Part shown: positions 36,816 through 48,982 of the stretch, in pieces
How positions within the stretch are numbered: the stretch's first letter is position 1
Layout of the letters: the number at the start of each line of letters is the position of its first letter
Source: Mesorhizobium loti
GTDB lineage: Bacteria > Pseudomonadota > Alphaproteobacteria > Rhizobiales > Rhizobiaceae
Assembly: GCA_014189435.1 (NCBI GenBank)
Contig: CP050293.1
Location: forward strand, 2,299,001-2,363,000
Length of the DNA: 64,000 nucleotides
Direction: 5' to 3'
Made by a program: the position numbers and the translations under genes
The notes under the pieces: model-generated
The model's database searches: none
Told to the model about the DNA's origin: nothing
What the model saw: the letters and a program-made list of their open reading frames with translations, nothing else

Positions 36816-37241
36816 ATGAAAGCACGCGTAAAATGGGTCGAGGAGCGCACCTTCGTCGGCGAGTCCGGCAGCGGCCACAAGGTCGTGCTCGGAACCGCCC
36901 ACGGACCGGACGGCAAGACGCCGGGACCGAGCCCGATGGAGCTGGTGCTGATCGGCACCGGCGGCTGTTCGGCCTATGATGTCGTCCATATCCTGGAAAA
37001 GGGGCGTGAGGCGATCGAGGACTGCGTCGTCGAACTCGACTCCGACCGGGCCGAAACCGAGCCCAGGGTTTTTACACGCATCCACATGCATTTCATCGTC
37101 AAGGGCAGGGCGCTCTCGCCCGACAAGGTCAAACGGGCAATCGACCTCTCGATCGAAAAATATTGCTCGGCCTCGGCGATGTTGGCCAAGACCGCCACGA
37201 TCACGCATGATTTTGAAGTGATCGACACGACGGTGAAGTAG
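36816..37241 (+). CDS. OsmC-family protein
   Basis: 141 residues from ATG 36816 behind AAGGA 8 bases upstream. OsmC fold: GHKVVLGTAHGPDGKTPGPS, then MELVLIGTGGCSAYDVV with one redox Cys, and IEKYCSASAMLAKT with the second. The two cysteines fit an OsmC/YhfA-type peroxide or thiol function. YhfA-like members are less characterised than Ohr. Its TAG stop falls in a tandem heptamer. Confidence 0.83.
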   Translation: MKARVKWVEERTFVGESGSGHKVVLGTAHGPDGKTPGPSPMELVLIGTGGCSAYDVVHILEKGREAIEDCVVELDSDRAETEPRVFTRIHMHFIVKGRALSPDKVKRAIDLSIEKYCSASAMLAKTATITHDFEVIDTTVK

Positions 37242-37264
37242 GCAGTAGGCAGTAGGCAGTAGGC
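37237..37264 (+). repeat. Tandem heptamer AGTAGGC x4
   Basis: Four perfect copies of AGTAGGC in a row. The first contains the stop codon of the OsmC gene (TAG 37239-37241), and the array ends nine bases before the end of marC on the other strand. Confidence 0.85.
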
Positions 37265-37272
37265 ACTATCGG

Positions 37273-37902
37273 TCAGCCGGCCATCAGCGCCTTGATGCCA
37301 TCCGCCACGAACTGCACGGCAAGTGCCGCCAGGATGACGCCGAGCAGCCGGGTCAGGATCGAGCGGCCGGTCTGGCCGAGGATGCGGTCGATCCGTTCCG
37401 ACAGCACGAACACCAGATAGGTGATGGCGAGGCAGACGAAGATGATGCCGACAAGTGCGGCCTGCGCGGCAAAGCCCTGGAACGAACCGGAGAGCAGCAC
37501 CGTCGCCGAAATGGCGCCGGGTCCGGCAATCAGCGGGATCGCCAGCGGGAAGGCGGCGATGTTGTGGATCATGTCCTTGGTGATGGCGACGTCGCCGATC
37601 TTCTCCTTGCGGTCCTGCCGACGCTCGAACACCATTTCGAAGGCGATGAAGAACAAGAGAAAACCGCCGGCGACGCGGAAGGCCGGCAGCGTGATGCCGA
37701 ACACCGACAGGATCGAGGCGCCGGCAACCGCAAACAGTGCCATCACCAGGAAACCGATGATCGAGGCGCGGACGGAAACCTGCTGGCGCTCCTCGCGGTT
37801 CATGCCTCGCGTCACGGCGAGGAACAGCGGCGCCAGGCCGGGCGGATCGATGGTCACGAGAATGGTGACGAAGGCGTTGAACAGGCTGTCGAAACTCGGC
37901 AT
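37273..37902 (-). CDS. MarC-family integral membrane protein
   Basis: 209 residues with six hydrophobic segments. The N-terminus FVTILVTIDPPGLAPLFLAV and PLAIPLIAGPGAISATVLL carry the two conserved proline-containing motifs of MarC/UPF0056. Despite the name, MarC is not shown to be an antibiotic efflux pump; function is unknown. Monocistronic, converging with the OsmC gene. Confidence 0.87.
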   Translation of the reverse strand: MPSFDSLFNAFVTILVTIDPPGLAPLFLAVTRGMNREERQQVSVRASIIGFLVMALFAVAGASILSVFGITLPAFRVAGGFLLFFIAFEMVFERRQDRKEKIGDVAITKDMIHNIAAFPLAIPLIAGPGAISATVLLSGSFQGFAAQAALVGIIFVCLAITYLVFVLSERIDRILGQTGRSILTRLLGVILAALAVQFVADGIKALMAG

Positions 37903-37992
37903 CTCTGACCCTCCCGCCGGGCCGAGCCCGTACCAGCATATTGGTAGAGCAAAGCCCGGTCGGTGGGAACTGTCAGGACAACGAAACCGGGT

Positions 37993-38370
37993 TTATCCGG
38001 CAGCGCCGCAATAGGCCTCGATGCGATAGCCGTCCGGGTCGACGACAAAGGCGGCATAGTAATTGTCGCCATAGTCGGCGCGCAGGCCCGGCGCGCCATT
38101 GTCACTGGCGCCTTCGCGCAAGGCGCCGGCATGGAAAGCGTCGACGCTGGCCCGCGTTGGCGCGGCGAAGCAGAAATGCAGGCCTGATTTATCGTCTGAC
38201 GGCACAGGCCGAGCCGCTTCGTTCACCCATAACACGACGTTTTGAGCGCCATAACCAAGCGAGCCCGGTGACTGGCTCAGACAGCTGTAGCCGAGCGGCT
38301 TCAGGGCAGCGTCGTAGAAACGCTTGGAGGCAGCGGCATCGCGGACACCGATCGAGATATGATCGAACAT
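37993..38370 (-). CDS. VOC-family protein
   Basis: 125 residues from ATG 38370 (MFDHISIGVRDAAASKRFYD) with GGAG 9 bases upstream; an in-frame start at 38451 is less likely. Glyoxalase/bleomycin-resistance fold: HISIGV, GLHFCFAAPTRASVDAFHAG and VVDPDGYRIEAYCG. Probably an enzyme or binding protein of unknown substrate. Follows the 38403 gene on the same strand. Confidence 0.8.
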   Translation of the reverse strand: MFDHISIGVRDAAASKRFYDAALKPLGYSCLSQSPGSLGYGAQNVVLWVNEAARPVPSDDKSGLHFCFAAPTRASVDAFHAGALREGASDNGAPGLRADYGDNYYAAFVVDPDGYRIEAYCGAAG

Positions 38371-38402
38371 GATTTTCTCCATTGTTACAATGTTTTGCGG
38401 CA

Positions 38403-38933
38403 TCAGCTTGTTGTTGCTTTGCGCGCCAGGAACTCGACTTCCAGCCGCCATGTCGCGCCATTGTCGTTCGAGCGCTCGCCAAGCCAGCGGAAGCTGTCTT
38501 CGGTGATGCGGGAAAAGCTCCAGCGCACCGATGAACCGGTGCCGTCGGCGCCCACTTGCACGATCCTGTCGCCCTCGGCGCGGCCGAGCTGGCGGCTGAA
38601 ATACTGGTTGCGCGGATCGCTCCAGAAGATGTGCCAGGCATCCACGCCGGGATCATAGACGCGCAGCGTCGTGCCATAGAAAGTCCATTTGCCGAGCGAA
38701 GGCTGGGAGCCAGTGTTTCGCGCGGGCAGGATCCAGACATCCTGGATCGCCCGGCCTTCGAGCACCCAGCCGAAATGCACCTCACCACGCCCGGTCAGCA
38801 CCGTGCCGTCCTCGAGATGGCGCGAGGCGTCGAATGTCCAGGCGCCGACGAAGCGGCCGTAAAGGCTCAGTTTTTCGGCAAGCCCTTCTGCCGGTCCGGG
38901 GCTGTGCAGGGCTTCGGCAAAGGGGTCGGACAT
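38403..38933 (-). CDS. Conserved-type hypothetical protein
   Basis: 176 residues, soluble, no signal peptide. Contains FVGAWTFDASRHLEDGTVLT, HFGWVLEGRAIQDVWILP and WHIFWSDPRNQYFSRQ, a lipocalin-like beta pattern seen in DUF1579-like proteins, but no family is assigned with confidence. It is divergent from an AraC-type regulator 86 bp away, which may control it together with the VOC gene. Confidence 0.65.
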   Translation of the reverse strand: MSDPFAEALHSPGPAEGLAEKLSLYGRFVGAWTFDASRHLEDGTVLTGRGEVHFGWVLEGRAIQDVWILPARNTGSQPSLGKWTFYGTTLRVYDPGVDAWHIFWSDPRNQYFSRQLGRAEGDRIVQVGADGTGSSVRWSFSRITEDSFRWLGERSNDNGATWRLEVEFLARKATTS

Positions 38934-39019
38934 GGCTTGCGGTCTCTTCTTGTCAGGAGACCATTAGGAGTAGGCCGTGACGGGGTTCTGGGCTTGGGAA
39001 AAATTGCTATATTCCGGCC

Positions 39020-39850
39020 ATGACAGCGACCACGCATACGCTCGCATCCGGACCCGGCTGGCACGTGACGGATGTGGTCTGCACGGCTGGCGCCGGCGAC
39101 CGACCGTTCGAGGAAGCGCATCAGGATTTCTGCATCGCTGCGGTCACCAGCGGCACGTTTCGCTACCGCGCCCAACAGGGCACGGCGATGCTGGCGCCGG
39201 GTGCGCTCCTGCTCGGCAATCCCGGCACCTGTTACGAATGCGGGCACGAGCATGGCAGCGGCGACCGTTGCCTCTCGTTCCATTTCGGGCCGTCCTACAT
39301 GGAACGGATCGCGGCCGGCGTGCCGGGCGCCAGGACGCTGGCCTTCGAGGCGGCGCGCCTGCCGCCTTTGCCGGTCCTGGCGCCCTTGCTGGCCGAGGCG
39401 GAAACCGCACGCGACATGGCCGACACCGACGCCTTCGAGGAACTTTCCCTGCGCATTTCCGGTGCTGCCGTGACGGCTGCCACCGGCGCTACGCATGTCA
39501 GGCGCGCGCCGAGCCGCCGCGACCAGAAACGGGTTGCCGAGGCCGTGCGGCGGATCGAACTGGACGCCGACGGATCGGTCTCGCTTTCGGCGCTTGCCGG
39601 CGAAACGGCGACCAGCCCCTATCATTTCCTGCGCATTTTCCGGCAGGTCGCGGGCATGACGCCCTACCAATTCCTGCTCAAGACGCGGCTGCACAGGGCC
39701 GCGGTGCGGCTGCGCATGTCTGACGATGCGGTCTCGGCGATCGCCTTCGAGGCCGGCTTCAACGATCTGTCGACCTTCAATCGTCGTTTTCGGCGGATCA
39801 TGGGGGAGACGCCGGGCCAGTATCGCAGCCGTCGCGCGGCGGCCCGCTGA
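39020..39850 (+). CDS. AraC-family transcriptional regulator
   Basis: 276 residues. A cupin-like N-terminus (FCIAAVTSGTFRYRAQQGTA, LLGNPGTCYECGHEHG) has two cysteines and two histidines close together. The DNA-binding domain has helix-turn-helix units LSALAGETATSPYHFLRIFR and VSAIAFEAGFNDLSTFNRRF ending RIMGETPGQYR. The divergent neighbours at 37993-38933 are its likely targets. Confidence 0.87.
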   Translation: MTATTHTLASGPGWHVTDVVCTAGAGDRPFEEAHQDFCIAAVTSGTFRYRAQQGTAMLAPGALLLGNPGTCYECGHEHGSGDRCLSFHFGPSYMERIAAGVPGARTLAFEAARLPPLPVLAPLLAEAETARDMADTDAFEELSLRISGAAVTAATGATHVRRAPSRRDQKRVAEAVRRIELDADGSVSLSALAGETATSPYHFLRIFRQVAGMTPYQFLLKTRLHRAAVRLRMSDDAVSAIAFEAGFNDLSTFNRRFRRIMGETPGQYRSRRAAAR

Positions 39851-39914
39851 AGCTTGCAGCATAAGCTGCGTTGAGATTCAGGTCAGGCCGGCATCACCTG
39901 AATATCATTGCAGC

Positions 39915-40538
39915 TTAGTCCGATGTCGGCCCGCACCAGCCCGGCAGATAGTCCGCGTCCTTGCCCTTGGCGAGCGCCAACGCCTCTTTCATCGCCTTGT
40001 CGAAGTTCTTCGCCACCGCATCGCGGTCGATGCGCCGACGAAGGAAATCCGCCCAGATGAATTCGCTGAACGGCGTCGTGTCCTTAGCAAAGCCGCCCAT
40101 CCGACGTAGTTCGCCCGCCATGCTCCGGTAGGGATCATCGATCAGCTCGCCGATTGTCTTCGGAATTGCCGCGTAATCGCGGCGCCGGCCGTTCTCATCG
40201 AACGGGTGCATCCAGCCTCTGTTATCGAGCACGAAAAGAAACGCGTCCTTGTCGAGCGCGGACAGGTCGCTGATCACGGTCACAAGCACGTCCTTGACGC
40301 CTTCCTCGAGCAGAGCGCGAGCGAGGTGATGGTGATCGGTAACGTAGTTGCGATTTTTGGGACCCAATACGACCGGCACCATGTGTTTGCCGAGAAAAGT
40401 GCCGGTCTTCTTCTTGGCGTCTTGCGCCCGGATCATCTGGCGCTTCAACGCAACTTCTCTCATGCCGACCGTTATCTGCGTCGGCCTCAGTTCCTCGACG
40501 GGAACCGGTGTGACAATGGGTTCTCGGGGGTCAATCAT
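39915..40538 (-). CDS. ParB-like nuclease-fold protein (PF08857 type)
   Basis: 207 residues. Begins with VPVEELRPTQITVGMREVAL and continues to VPVVLGPKNRNYVTDHHHLA, the ParB/Srx-type core as found in Pfam ParBc_2. The triple His motif DHHHLARAL is characteristic. The ATG overlaps the SulP stop (TCAT, 40535-40538), so the two are translationally coupled. A role in plasmid or chromosome partition is unlikely; function unknown. Confidence 0.8.
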   Translation of the reverse strand: MIDPREPIVTPVPVEELRPTQITVGMREVALKRQMIRAQDAKKKTGTFLGKHMVPVVLGPKNRNYVTDHHHLARALLEEGVKDVLVTVISDLSALDKDAFLFVLDNRGWMHPFDENGRRRDYAAIPKTIGELIDDPYRSMAGELRRMGGFAKDTTPFSEFIWADFLRRRIDRDAVAKNFDKAMKEALALAKGKDADYLPGWCGPTSD

Positions 40539-42238
40539 GGCACTCCATCCTGTTCTTGCTGCTGCTGTTTCCCCGGACCAAGTGATTTAATCGCCGCGTC
40601 GACGCTGTGGAATATGCGTTGCGTGCCGACCATTTCAGCAATGCCAAATCGTGCCAGCGCCGCCTGGGCACGCAGCGATTCCAATCGCGCGATAGCAAAG
40701 ATCGCGCCCGACTGGCGGCAATGGGTGATGGTGTCTATCAGGGCTTGCGCGGCGGTATAGTCGATCTCGACGATATTGCTGGCCTCCAGCACGACCAGCT
40801 TCACGGTTTCGCTCCTGGCGTCGATGAGATCGCAAAGGCCGCGCTTGAAGCGGTCAGCGTTGACGAAGGACAGCGGCGCCTGGAATGCCGCGACCAACAC
40901 GCCGGAGAGCTGTTCGCCGACAGCCGGGGTGCCGGGCGGCCACCACACCGAAGTGCCCGGCACCTGTTCCAGTTCGATCGGAAGCGTGCGGGTCGCGCTC
41001 CAGATTCCGTGCAGCAGTGACAGCCCGATGCCGATCGCCACGCCAGTCTCGATCGGCAGCACGACGATGGCCGCCATGGTGATGAGGATCAGTGCGAATT
41101 CGACCGGCGCCTGCCGATAGACATTGGCGAATACCTTCCAGCGCAGAATGTGTTGCGCCACGAACAACAGAACACCGGCAAGGGCGGCTTGCGGAACATC
41201 GGCAAGCAGGCCGCCGCCGAAAGCACCGAGCGCCAGCACGATGGCCGCGGCAATGAGGCCGGACAATTGCGAGCGGCCGCCCGACTGGGCGACGATTGCG
41301 GTGCGCGGCGGACTGGCATTGACGGCAAAGGCGCCGAACAGGCTGGATGCGATGCTGCCGGCGCCAACACCGACGAAATCGCGATTGACGTCGGGAGCCT
41401 CGCCCTGCTGCGGCGCGAAGGAGCGGGAGGTGGCCGCCGTCTGGACCATGACGACGATGGCGATCAGCAATGCCAGTGGAAACAGCGCCTGCACATCGTC
41501 GAGGCTGGCAAGCGGCAGGCCGGCCCGTGGCAGGCCGTTGGGCAAGGCGCCGAGCACCTCGACGCCGCGATCCCTAAGGCCGAAGGCGGCAACCGCTGAT
41601 GTGGCGAGCACCATTCCGATCAGCGCGCCGGGGATGCGGGCGCTGATCCGGTCGGCGCAGAAGACGATCGCGAACACGCTGAGACCAAGCCCGAGGCTCC
41701 AGGGGTTGGTCAGATGGAGATTGCCGGCGATCTCACCGATGCGCCGCAAGGTTCCGCCGCTCTCGGAGGGCAGGCCGAGCAGTCCAGGCAATTGCGAAAC
41801 GATGATGTGGACGGCGATGCCGGCCAGGAAACCCGTCGTGACCGGCACCGACAAAAGGTCGGCGATCCAGCCAAGGCGGAAGACACCGCTCAGGGTTACG
41901 ATCAGCCCGACCATCAGCGCCAGCATGGCTGCCAACGCCAGATAATGCGGCGACCCGGATGCCGCGAGCATCGCGAGGCCACCGGCAAACAAGGGCGTGA
42001 TGGTCGAATCCGCACCGGACGAGAGATGCCGATTGGCCCCGAACAGGGCAAATGCCACCGAACCAGCAACAAAGGCGAAGAAACCGATCTCTGGGGCAAA
42101 GCCGCCCAGCCGGGCCGTTGCCATCTGTTCGGGAATGGCGATCGCCGCCAGTGTCACGCCCGCGACCAGATCGCTGTTGAGGTCCCGCGCTCGCCAACCG
42201 CTCAGTGCTCGCAAAGGCAGCCACGGGGTCCAATTCAT
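40535..42238 (-). CDS. SulP-family anion transporter with STAS domain
   Basis: 567 residues from ATG 42238 (MNWTPWLPLRALSGWRARDL); an in-frame start at 42325 adds 29 residues of poor character. About eleven to twelve transmembrane segments: DLVAGVTLAAIAIPEQMATA is the SulP signature region. A STAS domain occupies the last 130 residues (LSFVNADRFKRGLCDLID, LVVLEASNIVEIDYTAAQAL). Moves sulfate, bicarbonate or another anion; specificity is unknown. Followed by a coupled ParB-like gene. Confidence 0.9.
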   Translation of the reverse strand: MNWTPWLPLRALSGWRARDLNSDLVAGVTLAAIAIPEQMATARLGGFAPEIGFFAFVAGSVAFALFGANRHLSSGADSTITPLFAGGLAMLAASGSPHYLALAAMLALMVGLIVTLSGVFRLGWIADLLSVPVTTGFLAGIAVHIIVSQLPGLLGLPSESGGTLRRIGEIAGNLHLTNPWSLGLGLSVFAIVFCADRISARIPGALIGMVLATSAVAAFGLRDRGVEVLGALPNGLPRAGLPLASLDDVQALFPLALLIAIVVMVQTAATSRSFAPQQGEAPDVNRDFVGVGAGSIASSLFGAFAVNASPPRTAIVAQSGGRSQLSGLIAAAIVLALGAFGGGLLADVPQAALAGVLLFVAQHILRWKVFANVYRQAPVEFALILITMAAIVVLPIETGVAIGIGLSLLHGIWSATRTLPIELEQVPGTSVWWPPGTPAVGEQLSGVLVAAFQAPLSFVNADRFKRGLCDLIDARSETVKLVVLEASNIVEIDYTAAQALIDTITHCRQSGAIFAIARLESLRAQAALARFGIAEMVGTQRIFHSVDAAIKSLGPGKQQQQEQDGVP

Positions 42239-42447
42239 CGCGCTCGTGGCTTTCGCAGGGGAAAACGGTCCATTGCAGGCTTTTGCCTCAGTGCGGCGAA
42301 AACCGCCTTGGCCATATCGTCGCAATCAGTGGTATCCATTTGAAATTACCACCAAAAATGACACTGGAAAAGTGCCTGACATGTTGGAGTTTCAGCCTTG
42401 CTTCCTATATAAGCACCAAGTGATTCCTGATTAGATTGTGATCCGAT

Positions 42448-45252
<2,805 letters not shown>

Positions 45253-45280
45253 GTCCGGCACCCAGGTTTTGACATAGCAA

Positions 45281-45300
45281 CGCCGGCCCATCGGCCGGCG
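45281..45300. promoter_or_regulatory. GC-rich hairpin after gyrA
   Basis: CGCCGGCC-CATC-GGCCGGCG, a perfect 8-bp stem between the ends of two convergent genes. No T tract on the plus strand, so it is a weak terminator candidate or mRNA 3' end. Confidence 0.5.
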
Positions 45301-45321
45301 CGGCAGCAAGTTCAGGCTTTA

Positions 45322-45474
45322 TCAGTAGTGACGATACGGCTTGCGGGGGCCGAAGCCTTCGAAGCGCTTGGTGTTTGCCCTGACGCGGACGCGCTGTGCC
45401 TCCTGGTGCAGCCCAAATACGGTGGCGATCAGCATGGCGACGGTCATTGCGGTGGCGAGCATGTAGATCAGCAT
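45322..45474 (-). CDS. Small membrane protein (50 aa)
   Basis: ATG 45474 with AGGAG nine bases upstream. The 50 residues start MLIYMLATAMTVAMLIATVF, a single transmembrane helix, then a basic tail (RVRVRANTKRFEGFGPRKPY) that should face the cytoplasm. Ends TGA at 45322-45324. A good ribosome-binding site and membrane/basic pattern support it as a real gene; function unknown. Confidence 0.6.
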   Translation of the reverse strand: MLIYMLATAMTVAMLIATVFGLHQEAQRVRVRANTKRFEGFGPRKPYRHY

Positions 45475-45653
45475 GTGCGTGTTCTCCTGCGCCTAACAAC
45501 GGGTAGATGGGATTTTGGTTTCATCTTATTAAGGTGCAACCTAGTGAACGCTGCGTGAAGGCTTCGTGATCAGCGTGTTCATCTGTCGTTCATGTGCCGG
45601 AAAAGGTTCACGGCCGGCGCGCCGATCGGATTTGCCTTTGCGAGAGAGGCTCG

Positions 45654-45756
45654 CTAGAGCCTGTCCCATCTTGATGGACGGAAGATGGAACAGGCTCTAG
45701 CTTTCATTTGAGCATGATCTTTTCCAAAAACCGGTTTCCACTTTTTGGGATCATGC
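45654..45756. repeat. Palindromic intergenic repeat, family A, copy 1
   Basis: Two palindromes in tandem: CTAGAGCCTGT ... AACAGGCTCTAG (45654-45700) and GCATGATC ... GATCATGC with an AAAACCGG core (45712-45756). A second copy is at 51296-51395 and a remnant at 54028-54054. The element ends 16 bp before the coaD start. Architecture resembles rhizobial RIME-like mosaics. Confidence 0.8.
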
Positions 45757-45772
45757 ATTAGAAGCACCTGCC

Positions 45773-46273
45773 ATGACTGAACGCATCGCCCTCTATGCCG
45801 GCTCCTTCGACCCGCTGACCAATGGCCATCTCGACGTGCTGAAGGCGTCGCTGGCCGTGGCCGACATCGTCTATGCGGCGATCGGCATCCATCCAGGCAA
45901 GCAACCGCTGTTTTCCTTTGAGGAGCGGGTGAAGCTGATCGAGACGGCGACGAAGGCGGAATTCGGCAGCGACGGCGCCCGCATCAAGGTCGTCGCCTTC
46001 GACGGGCTGGTCATCGACGCGGCCAGGAAGCAGGGCGCCTCGATCATGATCCGCGGCCTGCGCGACGGCACCGACCTCGACTATGAGATGCAGATGGCCG
46101 GCATGAACGAGACCATGGCGCCTGAACTGCAGACGGTTTTTCTGCCCGCCAGCCCTTCCGTGCGCACCATTACCGCCACACTTGTCCGCCAGATTGCCTC
46201 GATGGGAGGCGACATCCGCCCCTTCGTGCCGGCGGCTGTCGCTGGCGCGCTCACCGCCAAATTCACGAAATAA
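45773..46273 (+). CDS. coaD: Phosphopantetheine adenylyltransferase
   Basis: 166 residues. The nucleotidyltransferase motif [14 protein letters not shown] (T/HxGH) is at residues 10-23, and the second motif lies at [14 protein letters not shown]. Joins ATP and 4'-phosphopantetheine to dephospho-CoA, the fourth step of CoA synthesis. The ribosome-binding site is weak (AGAAGC) because a palindromic repeat ends just before the gene. Confidence 0.95.
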   Translation: MTERIALYAGSFDPLTNGHLDVLKASLAVADIVYAAIGIHPGKQPLFSFEERVKLIETATKAEFGSDGARIKVVAFDGLVIDAARKQGASIMIRGLRDGTDLDYEMQMAGMNETMAPELQTVFLPASPSVRTITATLVRQIASMGGDIRPFVPAAVAGALTAKFTK

Positions 46274-46289
46274 GACCCCGGAGACAGAT

Positions 46290-46877
46290 ATGCAGCTGAA
46301 AAAGCTCGCCTCGTTCCTCATTGTGCTTGCCGGTCTTGTGACCGCATCGGTCTCGGCTTTCGCCGCCGACCCGGAAAACACCATGATCATCACGCTGAAG
46401 GACGGCGACGTCACCATTGCGCTGAGGCCCGATCTGGCGCCCAAGCATGTCGAGCAGATCAAGAAGCTGGTGCGCCAGGGCGCCTATGACAATGTCGCCT
46501 TCCATCGCGTCATCGACGGTTTCATGGCGCAGACCGGCGACGTCAAGTTCGGCAATATGAAAAAGGGTTTCAGCGCCGAGGCCGTCGGCACCGGCGGTTC
46601 CGACCTGCCCGACCTGCCGGCTGAATTCTCGCAGACCGAACACTACAAGCGCGGGGTGGTCGGCATGGCCCGCTCGCAGGACCCCAACTCCGCCAATTCG
46701 CAGTTCTTCATCATGTTCGCGCCGGCGCCGCCGCTCGATGGCCAGTACACCATCGTCGGCAATGTCGTCAGCGGCATGGAACTGGTGGACCACATCAAGA
46801 AGGGCGACCAGGCGGACAACGGCACGGTCAGCGACCCCGACCGGATGATCAAGGTGCGCATCGCCGCAGACAAGTAA
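46290..46877 (+). CDS. Periplasmic cyclophilin-type peptidyl-prolyl isomerase
   Basis: 195 residues from ATG 46290. Signal peptide MQLKKLASFLIVLAGLVTAS cleaved near SAFAADPE. Cyclophilin core: NVAFHRVIDGFMAQTGDVKF (catalytic Arg in FHRV), GVVGMARSQDPNSANSQFFI. Accelerates proline cis-trans changes in exported proteins. Paired with a cytoplasmic paralogue 42 bp downstream. Confidence 0.92.
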   Translation: MQLKKLASFLIVLAGLVTASVSAFAADPENTMIITLKDGDVTIALRPDLAPKHVEQIKKLVRQGAYDNVAFHRVIDGFMAQTGDVKFGNMKKGFSAEAVGTGGSDLPDLPAEFSQTEHYKRGVVGMARSQDPNSANSQFFIMFAPAPPLDGQYTIVGNVVSGMELVDHIKKGDQADNGTVSDPDRMIKVRIAADK

Positions 46878-46919
46878 AATTGTCAAATAACTCTGTTTTT
46901 CTGAAAAAGGATATCTGAC

Positions 46920-47432
46920 ATGGCTGAGATCAAGGATCGCGAGAACGCGCTCATTCTGGAAACGACCAAGGGCAAGGTCGTCATCGAACTTTTCCCCGAC
47001 CTGGCGCCCGGCCATGTCGCCCGCATCAAGGAACTGGCTAGGGAAGGCGCCTATGACGGCGTGGTCTTCCACCGCGTCATCGAGGGCTTCATGGCGCAGA
47101 CCGGCGACGTCAAGTTTGGCAATTCCAGCAAGCCCTCCTTCGCGCCGTCGCGCGCGGGCATGGGCGGTTCGGAAAAGCCCGACCTGAAGGCCGAATTCTC
47201 CAACGCCAACCATGGCCGCGGCACCTGCTCGATGGCCCGGTCGCAGAACCCGAACTCGGCCAATTCGCAGTTCTTCATCTGCTTCGACGATGCCGCCTTC
47301 CTCAACCGTCAGTATACGGTCTGGGGCCAGGTCATCGAAGGCATGGACAATGTCGACAAGATCAAGCGCGGCGAGCCGGTGCAGGACCCCGACAAGATCG
47401 TGTCGCTGAAGGTCGCGGCCGACGTCAAGTAA
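46920..47432 (+). CDS. Cytoplasmic cyclophilin-type peptidyl-prolyl isomerase
   Basis: 170 residues without signal peptide. Same active-site segments as its neighbour (GVVFHRVIEGFMAQTGDVKF; CSMARSQNPNSANSQFFICF), but with the EKPDLKAEFSNANHGRGTCS loop of PpiB-type enzymes. The pair probably arose by duplication, one copy gaining an export signal. Confidence 0.92.
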   Translation: MAEIKDRENALILETTKGKVVIELFPDLAPGHVARIKELAREGAYDGVVFHRVIEGFMAQTGDVKFGNSSKPSFAPSRAGMGGSEKPDLKAEFSNANHGRGTCSMARSQNPNSANSQFFICFDDAAFLNRQYTVWGQVIEGMDNVDKIKRGEPVQDPDKIVSLKVAADVK

Positions 47433-47444
47433 GGGTAAACGACA

Positions 47445-47894
47445 ATGATGGGCGTCGTCTGGTCGCTTCTCGGCATCCTGTCCGGCGCCTTCATTGCCAT
47501 TCAGGCGCCGATCAATTCGCAGCTGGCGCGCGGCCTGGGTCTCCCGGTCGCGGCGGCTGCGTTTTCGTTCCTGTCGGGCGCGATCGTGCTCGGTATCATC
47601 TCCGTCACGGTGGTGAAGCTGCAAGGCATCTCGCTCGACTGGAAGGCCCCGGCGCCCTGGCTGTTCGTGGCCGGCGGCATGCTCGGCGGCTTCTATGTCA
47701 CGCTGTCGACGATTCTGACGCCACGCATCGGCGCTGCCGCGCTGATGGCATTTCTGGTCGCTGGCCAGTTGCTGGCCGGCATGCTCATCGACCGCATCGG
47801 CTTCCTTGGCGTTGCGGTGCGTGAAATCTCGCTCGGCCGCGTCGCCGGCGCGGTGCTGCTGCTGGCCGGAGCGCTGCTCGTCCGGCTCTACTGA
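47445..47894 (+). CDS. DMT-type small membrane protein (DUF606/YdcZ family)
   Basis: 149 residues with five hydrophobic segments. Family motifs [19 protein letters not shown] and [20 protein letters not shown]. The stop TGA overlaps the queA ATG (47892-47896), suggesting coupling. A transporter for an unknown substrate. Confidence 0.84.
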   Translation: MMGVVWSLLGILSGAFIAIQAPINSQLARGLGLPVAAAAFSFLSGAIVLGIISVTVVKLQGISLDWKAPAPWLFVAGGMLGGFYVTLSTILTPRIGAAALMAFLVAGQLLAGMLIDRIGFLGVAVREISLGRVAGAVLLLAGALLVRLY

Positions 47895-48982
47895 TGCGCG
47901 TCGATCTTTTCGACTTCGACCTGCCGGAGGAGCGCATCGCACTGCGCCCGGCAGAGCCGCGCGACAGTGCCAAAATGCTGGTGGTCGAACCCGGCGAAGA
48001 GCTCGACGACCGCAGGGTTGGCGACCTGCCGTCCTTGCTCAGGGCTGGCGACGTGCTGGTGTTCAACGACACCAAGGTCATTCCGGCGCAGCTCAAGGGC
48101 GTCAGGCGACGCGGCGAGGCGGCGGCGCAGGTCGAAGCCACGCTGCACATGCGCATGGCGCCGGACCGCTGGCTGGCCTTCATGCGGCCGGGCAAGCGCA
48201 TTGCCGCCGGCGATCGCATCCATTTCGGCCATGACGGCAATTCCTGTTTCCTTGGCCAGCTCGACGCCACGGTGATCGAGAAAGGCGAGGGCGGCGAAGC
48301 ACTGCTCGGCTTCGACCTGTCGGGGCCTTTCCTTGATGAGGCGCTGCACGCGGTAGGCCACATTCCGCTGCCGCCCTACATCGCCTCGAAGCGCGACGAC
48401 GACGAACGCGACCGGGCCGACTACCAGACCATCTATGCCCGCGAGGAAGGCGCCGTCGCGGCACCGACAGCGGGCCTGCATTTCACGCCGGAGCTTTTTG
48501 CAGCGCTTGACGCCAAGGGCATCGAACGCCGCTTTGTCACCTTGCATGTCGGCGCCGGTACGTTCCTGCCGGTGAAGGCGGACGACACCGCCGACCACAA
48601 GATGCATGCCGAGACCGGTTCGGTCAGTCAGGCAACCGCTGACGCGCTCAATGCGGCCAAGGCGAGGGGCGGACGCATCATTGCCGTCGGCACGACCTCG
48701 CTGCGCCTGCTGGAGAGTGCCGCCCTGACAGATGGCACGCTCGCCGAATGGTCCGGCCCGACCGATATCTTCATCACGCCCGGCTATCGTTTTCGCACCG
48801 CCGACATGCTGATGACCAATTTCCATCTACCGCGCTCGACGCTGTTCATGCTGGTTTCGGCCTTCAGCGGCCTCGACACGATGCGTGCGGCCTATGCGCA
48901 TGCGATCGAGAACCGCTACAGATTCTATTCCTATGGCGACGCAAGCCTGCTTTTCCGAGCGGAGACGAGCGATGGACGATGA
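47894..48982 (+). CDS. queA: S-adenosylmethionine:tRNA ribosyltransferase-isomerase
   Basis: 362 residues. QueA motifs: [49 protein letters not shown] and [11 protein letters not shown]. Converts preQ1 at tRNA position 34 to epoxyqueuosine. With tgt 250 bp downstream it forms the queuosine part of an operon. Confidence 0.96.
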   Translation: MRVDLFDFDLPEERIALRPAEPRDSAKMLVVEPGEELDDRRVGDLPSLLRAGDVLVFNDTKVIPAQLKGVRRRGEAAAQVEATLHMRMAPDRWLAFMRPGKRIAAGDRIHFGHDGNSCFLGQLDATVIEKGEGGEALLGFDLSGPFLDEALHAVGHIPLPPYIASKRDDDERDRADYQTIYAREEGAVAAPTAGLHFTPELFAALDAKGIERRFVTLHVGAGTFLPVKADDTADHKMHAETGSVSQATADALNAAKARGGRIIAVGTTSLRLLESAALTDGTLAEWSGPTDIFITPGYRFRTADMLMTNFHLPRSTLFMLVSAFSGLDTMRAAYAHAIENRYRFYSYGDASLLFRAETSDGR

